Shown here in pieces: positions 36,140-45,796 of a stretch of DNA of 64,000 bases. The notes beneath the pieces are model-generated. The model was not told the DNA's origin and ran no database searches. It was given only the letters and a program-made list of their open reading frames with translations. Source of the DNA: Enteractinococcus fodinae. Its GTDB lineage: Bacteria; Actinomycetota; Actinomycetes; Actinomycetales; Micrococcaceae. The position numbers and the translations under genes were made by a program. Location of the stretch: the NCBI RefSeq assembly GCF_031458395.1, contig NZ_JAVDYJ010000001.1, positions 2,868,871 to 2,932,870 of the forward strand, written 5' to 3'. How positions within the stretch are numbered: the stretch's first letter is position 1; the number at the start of each line of letters is the position of its first letter.

Positions 36140-37345
36140 GTGCCTTTTCAAACAGAAACTAGCCCACTCTTGGAAACCGACCATCTATTACCGGACCTTG
36201 TGGCTCTTCGCCGCTCTCTACATTCCACACCGGAAGTTGGTTTGCATCTTCCTGAAACGCAAAGGACAATCCTCGCTGCCTTGGAAGGACTACCGCTTGA
36301 AATCAGCTTGGGCAAAGGCCTCTCCTCAATTGTTGCAGTGTTACGAGGTGACTACGGCGGACCAACGGTCTTACTCCGTGGAGATATGGATGCTTTGCCG
36401 GTGCAGGAGAATACCGGTTTGGCCTATGCGGCTACTAACGGAAACATGCATGCGTGTGGCCATGACCTGCACACGGCTGGACTTGTAGGTGCGGCGAAGT
36501 TGTTGTCAGGACTGAAGTCGGAACTGCACGGCTCTGTGATATTCATGTTCCAGCCCGGCGAGGAAGGGTACGGTGGAGCCAAAAAAATGATCGAGGAAGG
36601 AGTGCTTGAAGCTACCGGAGAGCGCCCTATCGCCGCTTACGGCCTTCACGTGGCTCCTGGTCCTAGAGGGACGTTCATGTATCGTAGCGGTCCAGCCTTA
36701 GCCGGGGCTAGCGAGTTAAATATCAAGGTTCATGGAAAAGGAGGACACGGGTCTAGACCAGAAAGCGCTATTGATCCAGTTCCAGCCCTGGTCAAGATAG
36801 CTGGCTCTCTTCAAGAGATGCTTGCGAGCAAATTCCCCACCTTCGATCCAGTGGTGCTTACAGTGACACAGCTCAAAGCGGGTGAAGCAATCAACGTAAT
36901 TCCAGCGACCGCAGAGCTCGGGGCTACAGTTCGAACGCTCTCATTTGAGGCAAATGAACGGTTGCGAATCCATACAAAAGCACTCGCCGAGGGAATAGCG
37001 GCATCCTTTGGTTGTACTGCAGAAATCGAATGGCACGTCTCGTATCCCGTAACTGTCAATCATCCGGATGAAACTGCCGAAGCTGCTACAAGTCTAAAAA
37101 AGCATTTCGGACATGAGCGGGTGGTGGAATCGGCTGAGCCTGCGATGGGTTCAGAAGATTTCTCTGAAGTTCTCCAGCGGGTGCCTGGTACTTTCTTCTT
37201 TTTAGGAACCAGCCCACCTGAAGTAGACTTCGAGAAAGCTGCGTGGAACCATTCGCCAGAAGTTCTCTTTGACGATGCGGTGCTCGGCGATCAAGCGGCA
37301 GCTTTGGCATTACTTGCGATGCGGAAATTGACACCAAGCGGTTAG
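36140..37345 (+). CDS. M20 family amidohydrolase, copy 2
   Basis: A 401-residue paralog of the amidohydrolase at 894-2117, with long identical stretches including GNMHACGHDLHTAGLVGAAK and GKGGHGSRPE. Metal motifs are RGDMD (80-84), HACGHD (104-109) and FQPGEE. The start is GTG at 36140 with GGAG five bases upstream, and the frame of a larger upstream open frame on this strand is not used. It is divergent from the peptide-type binding protein exactly as copy 1 is. Base choice at third positions differs widely between the copies although the proteins are close, which points to an old duplication or to separate acquisition. It would hydrolyse an N-acyl amino acid-like amide in the cytoplasm. Confidence 0.88.
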   Translation: MPFQTETSPLLETDHLLPDLVALRRSLHSTPEVGLHLPETQRTILAALEGLPLEISLGKGLSSIVAVLRGDYGGPTVLLRGDMDALPVQENTGLAYAATNGNMHACGHDLHTAGLVGAAKLLSGLKSELHGSVIFMFQPGEEGYGGAKKMIEEGVLEATGERPIAAYGLHVAPGPRGTFMYRSGPALAGASELNIKVHGKGGHGSRPESAIDPVPALVKIAGSLQEMLASKFPTFDPVVLTVTQLKAGEAINVIPATAELGATVRTLSFEANERLRIHTKALAEGIAASFGCTAEIEWHVSYPVTVNHPDETAEAATSLKKHFGHERVVESAEPAMGSEDFSEVLQRVPGTFFFLGTSPPEVDFEKAAWNHSPEVLFDDAVLGDQAAALALLAMRKLTPSG

Positions 37346-37681
37346 TGTTATGCGCCGCGAAGTCACTTCCAGATGATAAGTCGAATTGGAGATACCGACT
37401 GCCCCACGTAGCCTTGATCGCCGATCCATGATGTGCGTGCTTGTTGATCCTGTGGCGAGTATCCAAGGTGGAATAGCCTAGGCGATGCGATGCTAGCGTT
37501 TGGTTCTACCAAGGGACTGAACGTTGCATGGCTACTATGAGTGTGGTGGACTACCGCATTTCCTAGCCAGATACTGACAGCTTTTCAAAACCCCGTTAGA
37601 GCAGGCGGATGAACCGCGGCCTGCTCGGCCTGCCAACCCTCGACTGCTTAGATAACGGATCTCGACCTCCTCGGAATGAAC
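37346..37681. other. Intergenic region between convergent genes
   Basis: About 335 bases after amidohydrolase 2; no gene recognised. It ends in the tctA terminator described next. Confidence 0.4.
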
Positions 37682-37742
37682 AAAAAGGGCCGTCACGGAA
37701 TACATCAGCGGTGTGATACCGCGCTGTACCGTGACGGCCCTT
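37682..37742 (-). terminator. Strong terminator downstream of tctA
   Basis: AAGGGCCGTCACGG (37685-37698) pairs perfectly over 14 bases with CCGTGACGGCCCTT (37729-37742). Inside it, TACATCAGCG and CGCTGTA extend the stem around a short loop. Read on the minus strand the hairpin ends in CCCTTTTTG, a U-tract, so it terminates the tctA fragment, whose stop is about 39 bases upstream. Confidence 0.85.
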
Positions 37743-37780
37743 GCTTGCGTACCGAAGCTTAGCAAGACATGTTTAAGGTC

Positions 37781-38437
37781 CTAGCTGGCGTCGGCTGATT
37801 CTTTCGCCGCCTCTGTAATGACAGAGTTCTTGCGGCGGTGCGACATGTACGCCATGGCACCGCCGATGGCAACGATGATGACCATCATGATGATGGTTCC
37901 GGGACGCTCGAAGAAGATGCCCATGCTGCCATCGCTCATCACCATGGTGCGACGGAAACCGTTTTCGATAACCGGGCCCAAGATGAAGCCCAGGATGACC
38001 GGAGTCATGTCGAAACGATACTTCTTCAACAAGAATCCGATGATGCCAAAGACTGCCGCTACGAACACATCGAACAGCTGGTTGTTGGCACTGTAGACAC
38101 CACAGAACGCGATGACGACAACGAATGGGAACATCAGTCCGGCAGGGATCCGAAGGATCTGGACGAACGCTCCGATGGCCGGCAGGTTGAAGAGCAACAG
38201 CAAGGCGTTGCCAATGTACATCGAGGCGATAACACCCCAGAAGACATTCGGGTGATCTTCAATCATGGTCGGGCCAGGAGTGACGTTGTGCAGCATCAGC
38301 ACACCGAACAGCAGTGCCAGCACCGAGTTGGGTGGCAAGCCTAAGGTCAACAGCGGGATAAACGCGGAGTTCGATGAGGCGTTATCTGCGGTTTCGGTTG
38401 CCGCTAGCCCATCGATGGCGCCCTTGCCAAATGCTCA
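37781..38437 (-). pseudogene. tctA: Tripartite tricarboxylate transporter permease TctA, 5'-truncated
   Basis: Only the C-terminal part (about 218 residues) of TctA, normally about 500 residues with 10-12 helices, is present. Homology begins abruptly at AFGKGAIDGLAATETADN right after an in-frame TGA (about 38438-38440), then runs through AFIPLLTLGLPPNS, GVLMLHNVTPGP and the C-terminal helices to a proper stop and terminator. The expected tctB and tctC genes and the first half are missing; instead a DUF1648 gene lies 40 bases upstream. A deletion has fused unrelated sequence to this point. An internal TTG start at 38350 could make a 189-residue product, but function as a transporter is unlikely. 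Confidence 0.82.
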
Positions 38438-38480
38438 GGGTTCTAAGGTCGGAACTTGGCGGAGAGGATGTTGAGGCTGG

Positions 38481-39083
38481 CTAGTGTTTGGGCATTCGTA
38501 GGGTGAAAAAGAGGATTGGGATGACGAAAAGTCCTAATCCAATCCAGATAGCTGGAGTCATTGCCCAGTCACCAGCGATGCCGCCTAACGAAATAATCAG
38601 CAGCACGGTGGCACTGAAAGTCATCCACACCATGAGCTGCACGCCGTTTTTATAGTGCGTTTGAATATTGTTCTCGGTGGTCTTCCCAGTGCCGTAGTTG
38701 AAGATGCGGGGATACCGGGTAAGGAGCGCACAACCAAGGATTGTGGCCAGCAATAACGCTGCAGGAATGAGTAACTCCCAAGGGGAGCCATAACGGTTCA
38801 CAGAACCATCTGCAGCAAAGTGCATCGGAAGCTGGTCTGGCATCGATGGGATGCGAAATATCATCCAGATGGTATAACCGATAGCCACCACCACGCTGCT
38901 GATCAATAGGAACCGGTGGAAAGTATCAAGAGTGAAGGTGGGCTGCGGCCGGCTCCGCTTGGTGGGATAGTGCAACACCCCTTCTTCATCCCGAAAAGGT
39001 ACCCCACGCCGGATCGCTTCAACGTAGGTATGAGCCGGTTCGTGTGCTGAAGTATCTTCCACCTGAACTATCGCTCCTCGCAT
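38481..39083 (-). CDS. DUF1648 domain membrane protein
   Basis: A 200-residue membrane protein with about four hydrophobic segments. The stretch MPDQLPMHFAADGSVNRYG is the DUF1648 signature (P-x-H-F-x2-x-G) between helices 1 and 2, and a basic linker with QPTFTLDTFHR precedes helix 1. The N-terminal 40 residues are charged and cytoplasmic. Family function is not established; some relatives act in immunity to peptide antibiotics (SdpI family). No clear ribosome-binding site precedes the ATG. It stands between atoE and the truncated tctA on the same strand. Confidence 0.75.
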   Translation of the reverse strand: MRGAIVQVEDTSAHEPAHTYVEAIRRGVPFRDEEGVLHYPTKRSRPQPTFTLDTFHRFLLISSVVVAIGYTIWMIFRIPSMPDQLPMHFAADGSVNRYGSPWELLIPAALLLATILGCALLTRYPRIFNYGTGKTTENNIQTHYKNGVQLMVWMTFSATVLLIISLGGIAGDWAMTPAIWIGLGLFVIPILFFTLRMPKH

Positions 39084-39185
39084 TCTTCATGAGGTCGTTT
39101 ATCGCCGATCGGTGCTCTACCATTCTCTCAACCCACTGTGACATATCCAGAGCCCATGGCTCCTAGGGGTGCTCTGCCCTAATAA

Positions 39186-40580
39186 TCATAAGGACACCAA
39201 TAAGAGAGTCGCGGCGAAGACGAGTCCGGAAGCAATGAGCACGATCGTGGTGTAGCCGAGTAGGTCGCGCATCTTCAGCCCCGCGATGGCCAACAACGGA
39301 AGGGCCCAGAACGGCTGGATCATGTTCGTCCACTGGTCACCGTACGACACCGCCATGATGGTGATTTCGGGATCGACATTGAGTTCAGCACCGGCCGAGA
39401 GCATGATGGGGCCCTGGACGGCGAATTGTCCACCGCCAGAGGGGACGAAGAAGTTCACCAGTCCAGCTGCTAGGAATGCCAACACCCCAAAGGTGACGGG
39501 ATTGGAGACAGCCACGATAGCTTCGGAGAAGATCTGGATGAGTCCGGATCCCTCCATGAGTCCCAAAATGCCCGCATACAGGGGGAATTGCAGTAGGATC
39601 TCCCCCACGTTGGATGCTGCGTTTTTCGTCAAGGCGATCAGTTCAAAGGGATTGCGCACCAACAGGAGAATGAGCCCAAGGAATGACCAGTTCACCGTGT
39701 TGAGTGTCAGGGTGCCACCCTGAGCAAAGTGCAGCACCAGATAGGTGACCACCATCAGTCCAAGTAACAGAGTGACGATGCGACTGGCGTCGATGCGGTC
39801 AGCGGGGGTGACAACTTCTTCTTGTCCATCAACGACTTCCTGGCGAGCGTCGGCGGTGAACTCAATAATGTGGTCGCCCTTCCGGGGTGCGATCAGATAC
39901 AGCGCCAGAGCGACCACGATGATAGTGACCGCAGCCGCTATCATGTTCCAGCCCGAAAAGACCGTCTGACTAAGCGGGATGGTTTCGCCGCCCAATGCTT
40001 CAGCCATGAAGGAATCCTCGGTGGCAGCGGTCAGTGGGCCGGACGCCGAATAACCCATGTGCCAAACAATGAATCCACAGAAGCCCGAGGCTACCAACAT
40101 TGGGAAGTGCAGCTTCAGCCCACGTTGAGCACCCTGATAGGCGACTTCTCGAGCTAACAGCGCTCCGACAATGAGGCCCAATCCCCAGGTGATGAGACTG
40201 GCGATTGCCGCGACAAGAAAAACGAACACATACGCAAAGAGTTCACTCTGCGGCACACTTCCGAGAAACGCTAGACCGCGCCGCACCGGACCTGTGTTGG
40301 CCAGAATATGGCCGAAGAGTAAGATCAAGGCCATTTGCGTGATGAAGTCCAACAGGCCGGCCAGGCCGTCACCCCAGTGCAGCATGAGGTCGGTCGGTGG
40401 AGTATCAGTCAGAAACAGCGCGAGAATGACAACGATGAAGGTCAGCAGAATCGAGAAGACCAGCGCCGACGGGATGAACCGTTCTACCAGGTTATTCAGG
40501 GGCCGCATCGCTCGCGAGATCGGTGTGCCTTCTTTATCTTTGGCGGCTGTATTGCTGGAGCGTGAATCGGTGGATGACAT
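39186..40580 (-). CDS. atoE: Short-chain fatty acid transporter, AtoE family
   Basis: A 464-residue integral membrane protein of the AtoE (TIGR00366-type) family, which takes up short-chain fatty acids such as acetoacetate and butyrate. It has about a dozen hydrophobic helices. Typical stretches are LLFGHILANTGPVRRGL, GLIVGALLAREVA, HMGYSASGPLTAAT and NFFVPSGGGQFAVQGPI. The frame opens at 40616, but GAGGAG lies six bases before the ATG at 40580, which I use. A CRP-like site is 41-56 bases upstream. It fits a locus that degrades acids through CoA intermediates, although no CoA-transferase is adjacent. Confidence 0.87.
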   Translation of the reverse strand: MSSTDSRSSNTAAKDKEGTPISRAMRPLNNLVERFIPSALVFSILLTFIVVILALFLTDTPPTDLMLHWGDGLAGLLDFITQMALILLFGHILANTGPVRRGLAFLGSVPQSELFAYVFVFLVAAIASLITWGLGLIVGALLAREVAYQGAQRGLKLHFPMLVASGFCGFIVWHMGYSASGPLTAATEDSFMAEALGGETIPLSQTVFSGWNMIAAAVTIIVVALALYLIAPRKGDHIIEFTADARQEVVDGQEEVVTPADRIDASRIVTLLLGLMVVTYLVLHFAQGGTLTLNTVNWSFLGLILLLVRNPFELIALTKNAASNVGEILLQFPLYAGILGLMEGSGLIQIFSEAIVAVSNPVTFGVLAFLAAGLVNFFVPSGGGQFAVQGPIMLSAGAELNVDPEITIMAVSYGDQWTNMIQPFWALPLLAIAGLKMRDLLGYTTIVLIASGLVFAATLLLVSL

Positions 40581-40620
40581 ACTGAGCTCCTCTAATTCAG
40601 GGTGTGAGTCCTGCACACTA

Positions 40621-40636
40621 TGTGATATGCATCATA
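40621..40636. promoter_or_regulatory. CRP/GlxR-like site upstream of atoE
   Basis: TGTGA-TATGCA-TCATA matches nine of ten half-site bases of the CRP family consensus and sits upstream of the short-chain fatty acid transporter gene. One or two such matches are expected by chance in the window. Confidence 0.4.
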
Positions 40637-40707
40637 GTTCAGCGTGACTTGGGGAGGAAGGGAGCACTGTTGGCCCACCTGGACTGGTGCCTCAGTGTCC
40701 CCAAGAG

Positions 40708-41229
40708 TTACGAATGTGTGCGCTCAGAGGCGTTCGAGCGCAGACGATGGCGATACAAGCGAATGTTGAGTGCAGTCAGTCCTGCGGTAAGCGGTAATGC
40801 CAAGACCGCGCCGATAACACCGGTCGCAAAGAAGGCGAAACTGAAGTACATGCGGCCGAACTCGGGTAGCGAGAAGGCCAGAACCGGCACGAGCAGCAGA
40901 ACAAGCGTCGCCACAAGTGACCACGCGAAGGTTTTTCCCACCGAGAGGTACATCCATAAGCCGCGTCGTCTCCGAGACACAACAATCGCCAGGTAAACCG
41001 CCAGAGCGACAACAAAGACTGCGACAACTGAGTACAGGACTGGGTCGAAGAACCTCTCGTGGATGAAGCCACCTTGATCAGTCGTCAGTCTGAGAAGGAA
41101 GACCACCTGACTCAGCAAAATGCTGATTGCCGCTGTCAGAAGGCCCAGTGCGAAGCTTGTCCATCCGTTGGGTGGTGGAACAGACGCGTTCACGAAATCA
41201 ATCCCTCGTATGTCAGTGACGGTAAACAT
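40708..41229 (-). CDS. Uncharacterised membrane protein, four predicted helices
   Basis: About 173 residues with hydrophobic segments near FALGLLTAAISILLSQVVFL, VLYSVVAVFVVALAVYLAIV, FAWSLVATLVLLLVPVLAF and FAFFATGVIGAVLALPL, separated by short charged loops (VVSRRRRG). I do not recognise a family. The ATG at 41229 is preceded by GGGTGG; the frame also contains one at 41256. The C-terminal tail is arginine-rich. It is alone between atoE and the mrr gene, and nothing in its context defines a role. Confidence 0.6.
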   Translation of the reverse strand: MFTVTDIRGIDFVNASVPPPNGWTSFALGLLTAAISILLSQVVFLLRLTTDQGGFIHERFFDPVLYSVVAVFVVALAVYLAIVVSRRRRGLWMYLSVGKTFAWSLVATLVLLLVPVLAFSLPEFGRMYFSFAFFATGVIGAVLALPLTAGLTALNIRLYRHRLRSNASERTHS

Positions 41230-41376
41230 CAGCCACCCTGAACCCGGATAGTCCAATGTTCAACCAAGCTCAGGCTACACGGTGGGGGTAACCAAGCATC
41301 GAAACCGATATCAAACTTCAGATTGTCGGGCTCGCGTTTGAAGTGCAACGGAAAAGCTGCGCTGATCTCGGTTAGT

Positions 41377-42291
41377 TTATGTGAAATAGTCGTCGTCGAT
41401 CTCGACCACGCTATATGTTTGCTTCACTTCGACACCTACGCGGTATTGGATCATAAGTGACACAAGTTGCTGTCCGTCGACCAGGATGATGCGGTCCGGA
41501 CTGTTATTGACGTACTCTAGAGCGCCCGAGGTAAACCTACCCGTGGTAATAAACACTCCACCGTCTGCCTTGCCACGCAGGGCTCCAGCGAAGCTTTGTA
41601 CTTCTGGACGTTGCACCGCAGTGTTCGCCCCGTATCGTTTGGCTTGGATATAAACTTTATTTAGTCCGAGAGCGTCTTGGTCGATAACGCCATCGATCCC
41701 GCCATCACGGGTAAACCTTGTGACTTGACCACGTCCGTGGACTCCGCCGTACCCCATTTTCAGCAGCAGATCTACGACCGCTTCCTCAAAGAACCCCCAC
41801 TCTCGTTCTTGAAGTCGAGATAGTAGTTGATAACCGATGTCCTCATGGATTCGCGTTATGCCTTGCTCGACTTGGGCAATGGGATCAAGCTTGGTGTCAA
41901 CCTGCTCCACTTCATCGGATTTCTGCGCCCCATCCTCGTGCTTGGGCACAGTGATCCACCATTTATCATCAGGCTTGGCTAGCATTCGAAGATGATGCTC
42001 AGTGACACGGTCCGGGTGCTCAACGAGTAACTGTCGACCAATCCCTGTGATCCGATAGTGAGCTCGTTGGGGTCGCTCGAGCGCATCAACTCGAGTCAAG
42101 TATGAAGCGGCCCAACCAATGCGATTAGCAACCATAGATTGACCACTACTGACGGTGGCACTCAGCTGCTCTTCTGTCAGCTTCATCCTCACTGGCACTT
42201 CTCGTCGCAGTTCTCTAATCGATAGTGTTTCGCCCTCATTGAGAACTCTGAGAACCCACACATTAAAATCTTCCCATGATGGGACGCTCAT
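41377..42291 (-). CDS. mrr: Mrr-type restriction endonuclease (type IV)
   Basis: About 304 residues. The N-terminal winged-helix (Mrr_N) domain begins VPSWEDFNVWVLRVL and continues through RAHYRITGIGRQLL. The C-terminal PD-(D/E)XK domain has FFEEAVVDLLLKMGYGG, the catalytic Asp in DGGIDGVIDQD and QAKR in VYIQAKRYG, followed by QSFAGALRGKADGGVFITT. All expected catalytic residues are present. Mrr enzymes cut methylated foreign DNA. I start at the ATG at 42291 because Mrr_N proteins begin near this motif; 42342 is an alternative. It lies 119 bases beyond the helicase-nuclease pair on the same strand and marks the left edge of the defence island. Confidence 0.88.
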   Translation of the reverse strand: MSVPSWEDFNVWVLRVLNEGETLSIRELRREVPVRMKLTEEQLSATVSSGQSMVANRIGWAASYLTRVDALERPQRAHYRITGIGRQLLVEHPDRVTEHHLRMLAKPDDKWWITVPKHEDGAQKSDEVEQVDTKLDPIAQVEQGITRIHEDIGYQLLSRLQEREWGFFEEAVVDLLLKMGYGGVHGRGQVTRFTRDGGIDGVIDQDALGLNKVYIQAKRYGANTAVQRPEVQSFAGALRGKADGGVFITTGRFTSGALEYVNNSPDRIILVDGQQLVSLMIQYRVGVEVKQTYSVVEIDDDYFT

Positions 42292-42460
42292 ACTCTGCAA
42301 AGCCTTCCGGTTATCTGTTTGATCAAGCGTGCCGTCTAGCATCCTAGTTACTGCACCTAGCTAACCTTGCCAACAAACATCCTCGAATCTCAGCTCCGCG
42401 TGCGCACGAGAGCTCGAGACGCAGTACCGCGCTTCCAGCATGAGGCTACGGTCGAGAAGC

Positions 42461-45400
42461 TTACGAAAAGCTCCCGCTTCTGAGAGCTTGGACGGAGGGC
42501 GTTGGCGACGCGAGCATCGGAAGGTGGACGGCATAGACTTCGCCGCGGAGGGGCAGATGCACGAGCACCTCTGTCGGGAATGCACCGGTAATACTACGCA
42601 AGGCTTCCCGGTAAACCTGCAGTTGGCCAGTATATGACGCAAGAATTTCTTGTTCCGGTTGCTCGCCGGGATAACTCTTGTGATCAACGACGACGTAGTC
42701 ACCCGAAGACAGTTCAGTCAGTTGGTCGAGCCAGCCCTGGGTACGCTGGTGCTCAGGGTTCGTCCAAGTGAACGGTACTTCTGTGTGCACGGTCGCATCG
42801 AGATAGCGTTGGTCGTGCCACTCAGCCCACCGGTCCCCTGCTTCGATGACCAGTTCTGGAGACAACACATCAGCAACGGCCCATCGTTGGATGAGCCTGG
42901 CGGCGATCCGGTGCTTGCCGGCATCGTCCAGGCTCCGGTACGGCACCGCAAGATACGCGTGAACGCAGTCTCCGACCCGGTCCCAGTCCATGCCGCCACG
43001 TGGCACGAGAGCAGGGCCAAGGTCTGCAATCTTCTCGACCCGTGTCTCAGCCACCAGGGTGGCATCAGGAAGACGATGACTGGCTTTGAATGTGGCCGGT
43101 ACGATCTGGTCAGTAGCTGGGGCTTGGTTGCGGCCAGCAAGAATACGTGCGGCGGGTGGATCAGCCACCGGAGGCCGCTGTTCGGCCACCAGATCCAATG
43201 CATCTTCTTCAGAAGAGATGTGCTTGAGGTCGAAACTGACGGTGTCTTGGATGGTCATCTGCTGACCCTCGTGCACTGGTGAGGAGCTGATCGTCAGATG
43301 AGCAACCTGCTCCGTCGGCTCTTCGGTGAGTTGCAAGTCGACCGTGCCTGAAGCGAAGGCCTGGAGCTTTTGCACTTCGGTTTTCGGGGCCAACACGGTG
43401 GTGTGCACCGAGCGGGTCATCGCCACATAGAACAGTTGTTGTTCTTCTAGTTGTTCGGCCTGTGAGCGCTGCACCTGTGAGGGGTCTTCGACGATGCGCT
43501 GCTTGAGGGTGTCCGAGTGGAGCAGCGTCTCTGGCCAGAACCGCAGTTGGCGGCCCGCCAGCGGAGCGTCCATCGAGATATCTTGGGTGACGTGCACCCA
43601 CTGTCCTGCGGGCCGAAACTTCTCGGAACCATCTGGTAGTGCCACAACAACAGCGTCCCATTCAAGCCCCTTGGACTGGTGAACTGTCCCGACAAACACC
43701 GCATTGGTATCTTGGGCTGCCTGCGTGACGGCATCCGGAGAAACCTCGAGGTACTCGAGAAAGTCCGCGGCGATGGGAGCATCAGCTTCATCCGTGAACA
43801 GCGCTGCCGCCCTCAGGAGACCGTTGAGCGCTGCGGTGCCTTCGCGAGCCCGACCCCACGCTGCAACTTTCGTGCGAAGGTCCAGCGCATCGATGACTGC
43901 GGCGGTGAGTTCCACAGGCTTCGAGTCTGCGATGAGTTCACGAACTTCGCGAAGCGGGGTCAGCGCGGGATCCTTGCCCCACTCGGCGAGCTGCTCACGC
44001 CGCTGGGCTCGAGTCTCCAGCGCTGTCAGCTGTTGGAGCCAGGTCTCGTGGGCCTCGTGCTCGTTCAGCAATATGATGAGCTCGACCAACGCTTGGGTAT
44101 CGTTTGGATCGAGCAAAAACGCAATGCCTGCTCGGACCGCAGCGCCCTCCCGAGTATCCAAGAGCGGTGCGCCGCCACCGGTCACCGGAATGCCGTGGGC
44201 GGTCAGCAGGCGTTGAAGCTCTGCGGCCTGGCTATTGGTTCGAGTCAGAATCGCCCGGCTGCCAGGCTTCGCCTCCGCGTTTTCCTGGTCAATCAAGCCG
44301 TGCACAATGCGCTGATACCACTGGGCATTGTTGGGTTTTTCCGTATCTGCATCGACCCACAACTGCACTTCTCCACCCACATGGGCTCTCGCCCGGGGTG
44401 GGGCGACATCCAACCAGACTTCTGGGTTCCGACAGGTCGCGGGGTCTATCCCGGCAAATAGCTGGGAGAAGATCCGGTTGGTGACGTCGAGTGGCACTTC
44501 GTGGGTACGCCAAGAATAGCTCAGCGTATCGGTGGTACCGCCACCGTCTTCAATGGCGGTGATGGCCGCTTGCATCAGGTCGGGGTCAGCACCGCGGAAA
44601 CGATAAATTGACTGCTTTGGGTCGCCGACCCAGATGACTTCTTCCACGAGCCCACCGAGCTCAGTAAACAGTGCTAATTGCAGTGGGCTGGTGTCTTGAA
44701 ATTCGTCGACGGCCAGGATGCGATAGCGCTCGGTGATCGTCTCGCGGACCATCTGGTTGGTGCGCAGGAGCTTGAGGGTGAGGTGTTCTTGGTCGATGAA
44801 GTCGATCAGGCCGAGCTCATCTTTGTATTCACGGTATGCTGCCATGCACTGTGCGGCCGTGGTGAAGACCAGCCGCACAAGCTCGGTCATGTCACGTTGA
44901 AATTGCGTGTCAGTCGCAAGCGCCTCGGGATCCAAGAGTGCCGCTAAAGCTTTCTTGAATGCCGCCGGAGTTCGGAGACCAGGGAATTTCCCTGCGGTCG
45001 CGTCGAACCATGCTTTCCACGAGACACCGTCTATGCCGTCGAGCTCGATGGTGTCGACGAAACGCACTGCAGCCGAAATCGCTCGTTCATTGGGGCTCAC
45101 CGAACGACCCTTGATCACACCGCTATCCAGGTCTTGTTGTATCTGTTGGATGACCTGGCGGAGACCTGCAAGCACTTGAGTGCGTTGGTCGGTTTCCTCT
45201 TCCGCGCCGATCAAAGTGTGAATCTCTTGCACACTCTGCTCAGCAAAGTCGGCGAACTCCGAAGGGTCGATATCATTGGTGCGCGCCAAGTTGACCACGT
45301 TGCGGATCGTGTCACTCCAGTTGCGTCGCAAGTCGTGGAACGAGGTCCAGTCCGCTTCGGTCAGGTTGTATCCGGTACGAGCCAATAACCCGCGATGTTC

Positions 45401-45796
45401 TTGTTCCGCCGCAGCGATGATGTCATCAGCGGCGATGGCAAACGCGCGCCGCTCAGCGGTTTCTGTCAACACGGTGAGGTCTGGTGACAGACCGATATCG
45501 ACCGCAAAGTCTTGGAGAATGCGTCCCGTCACGGAGTTCACGGTCCCAATCAGTGCCGCTGGCAGCGCTGCGGCCTGGGACAGCTGATTCTCGTCGACGA
45601 GGTATTCCCGGATGCGATGTTTGAGTTCTTGGGCGGCTTTGCGGGTGAAGGTGGTGGCAATGATCTGCGACGGGTGCAGTTGTGCTGAGCTCTCGCCATT
45701 GGCAAGCCGGTTGGCGAGTTCTTGGGTCAGTCGATAGGTTTTCCCGGATCCCGCCGAGGCTTTGATGATCGTGTACTTGGTCAGGTCCAAGGTCAT
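42461..45796 (-). CDS. UvrD-family helicase with C-terminal nuclease, AddA/RexA-like
   Basis: A 1,111-residue superfamily 1A helicase. Walker A ASAGSGKT at residues 13-20; motif Ia TTFTRKAAQEL; Walker B DEFQDTSPLQL near 370; GDPKQSIYRFRGAD is motif III; motif V/VI region VHQSKGLEWDAVVV. A C-terminal PD-(D/E)XK nuclease has YVVVDHKSYPGE and QLQVYREAL near residues 1050-1090. The arrangement matches AddA of AddAB double-strand-break processing enzymes. Its start overlaps the stop of the upstream gene by four bases (ATGA), so the two products surely form a complex. Position next to Mrr and other defence genes leaves open a specialised antiphage role rather than general recombination repair. Confidence 0.85.
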   Translation of the reverse strand: MTLDLTKYTIIKASAGSGKTYRLTQELANRLANGESSAQLHPSQIIATTFTRKAAQELKHRIREYLVDENQLSQAAALPAALIGTVNSVTGRILQDFAVDIGLSPDLTVLTETAERRAFAIAADDIIAAAEQEHRGLLARTGYNLTEADWTSFHDLRRNWSDTIRNVVNLARTNDIDPSEFADFAEQSVQEIHTLIGAEEETDQRTQVLAGLRQVIQQIQQDLDSGVIKGRSVSPNERAISAAVRFVDTIELDGIDGVSWKAWFDATAGKFPGLRTPAAFKKALAALLDPEALATDTQFQRDMTELVRLVFTTAAQCMAAYREYKDELGLIDFIDQEHLTLKLLRTNQMVRETITERYRILAVDEFQDTSPLQLALFTELGGLVEEVIWVGDPKQSIYRFRGADPDLMQAAITAIEDGGGTTDTLSYSWRTHEVPLDVTNRIFSQLFAGIDPATCRNPEVWLDVAPPRARAHVGGEVQLWVDADTEKPNNAQWYQRIVHGLIDQENAEAKPGSRAILTRTNSQAAELQRLLTAHGIPVTGGGAPLLDTREGAAVRAGIAFLLDPNDTQALVELIILLNEHEAHETWLQQLTALETRAQRREQLAEWGKDPALTPLREVRELIADSKPVELTAAVIDALDLRTKVAAWGRAREGTAALNGLLRAAALFTDEADAPIAADFLEYLEVSPDAVTQAAQDTNAVFVGTVHQSKGLEWDAVVVALPDGSEKFRPAGQWVHVTQDISMDAPLAGRQLRFWPETLLHSDTLKQRIVEDPSQVQRSQAEQLEEQQLFYVAMTRSVHTTVLAPKTEVQKLQAFASGTVDLQLTEEPTEQVAHLTISSSPVHEGQQMTIQDTVSFDLKHISSEEDALDLVAEQRPPVADPPAARILAGRNQAPATDQIVPATFKASHRLPDATLVAETRVEKIADLGPALVPRGGMDWDRVGDCVHAYLAVPYRSLDDAGKHRIAARLIQRWAVADVLSPELVIEAGDRWAEWHDQRYLDATVHTEVPFTWTNPEHQRTQGWLDQLTELSSGDYVVVDHKSYPGEQPEQEILASYTGQLQVYREALRSITGAFPTEVLVHLPLRGEVYAVHLPMLASPTPSVQALRSGSFS

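Noticed and set aside
35958..36488. Open frame overlapping amidohydrolase 2 in another frame
   Set aside because: The M20 frame in the same stretch is clearly coding; this one has no family features.
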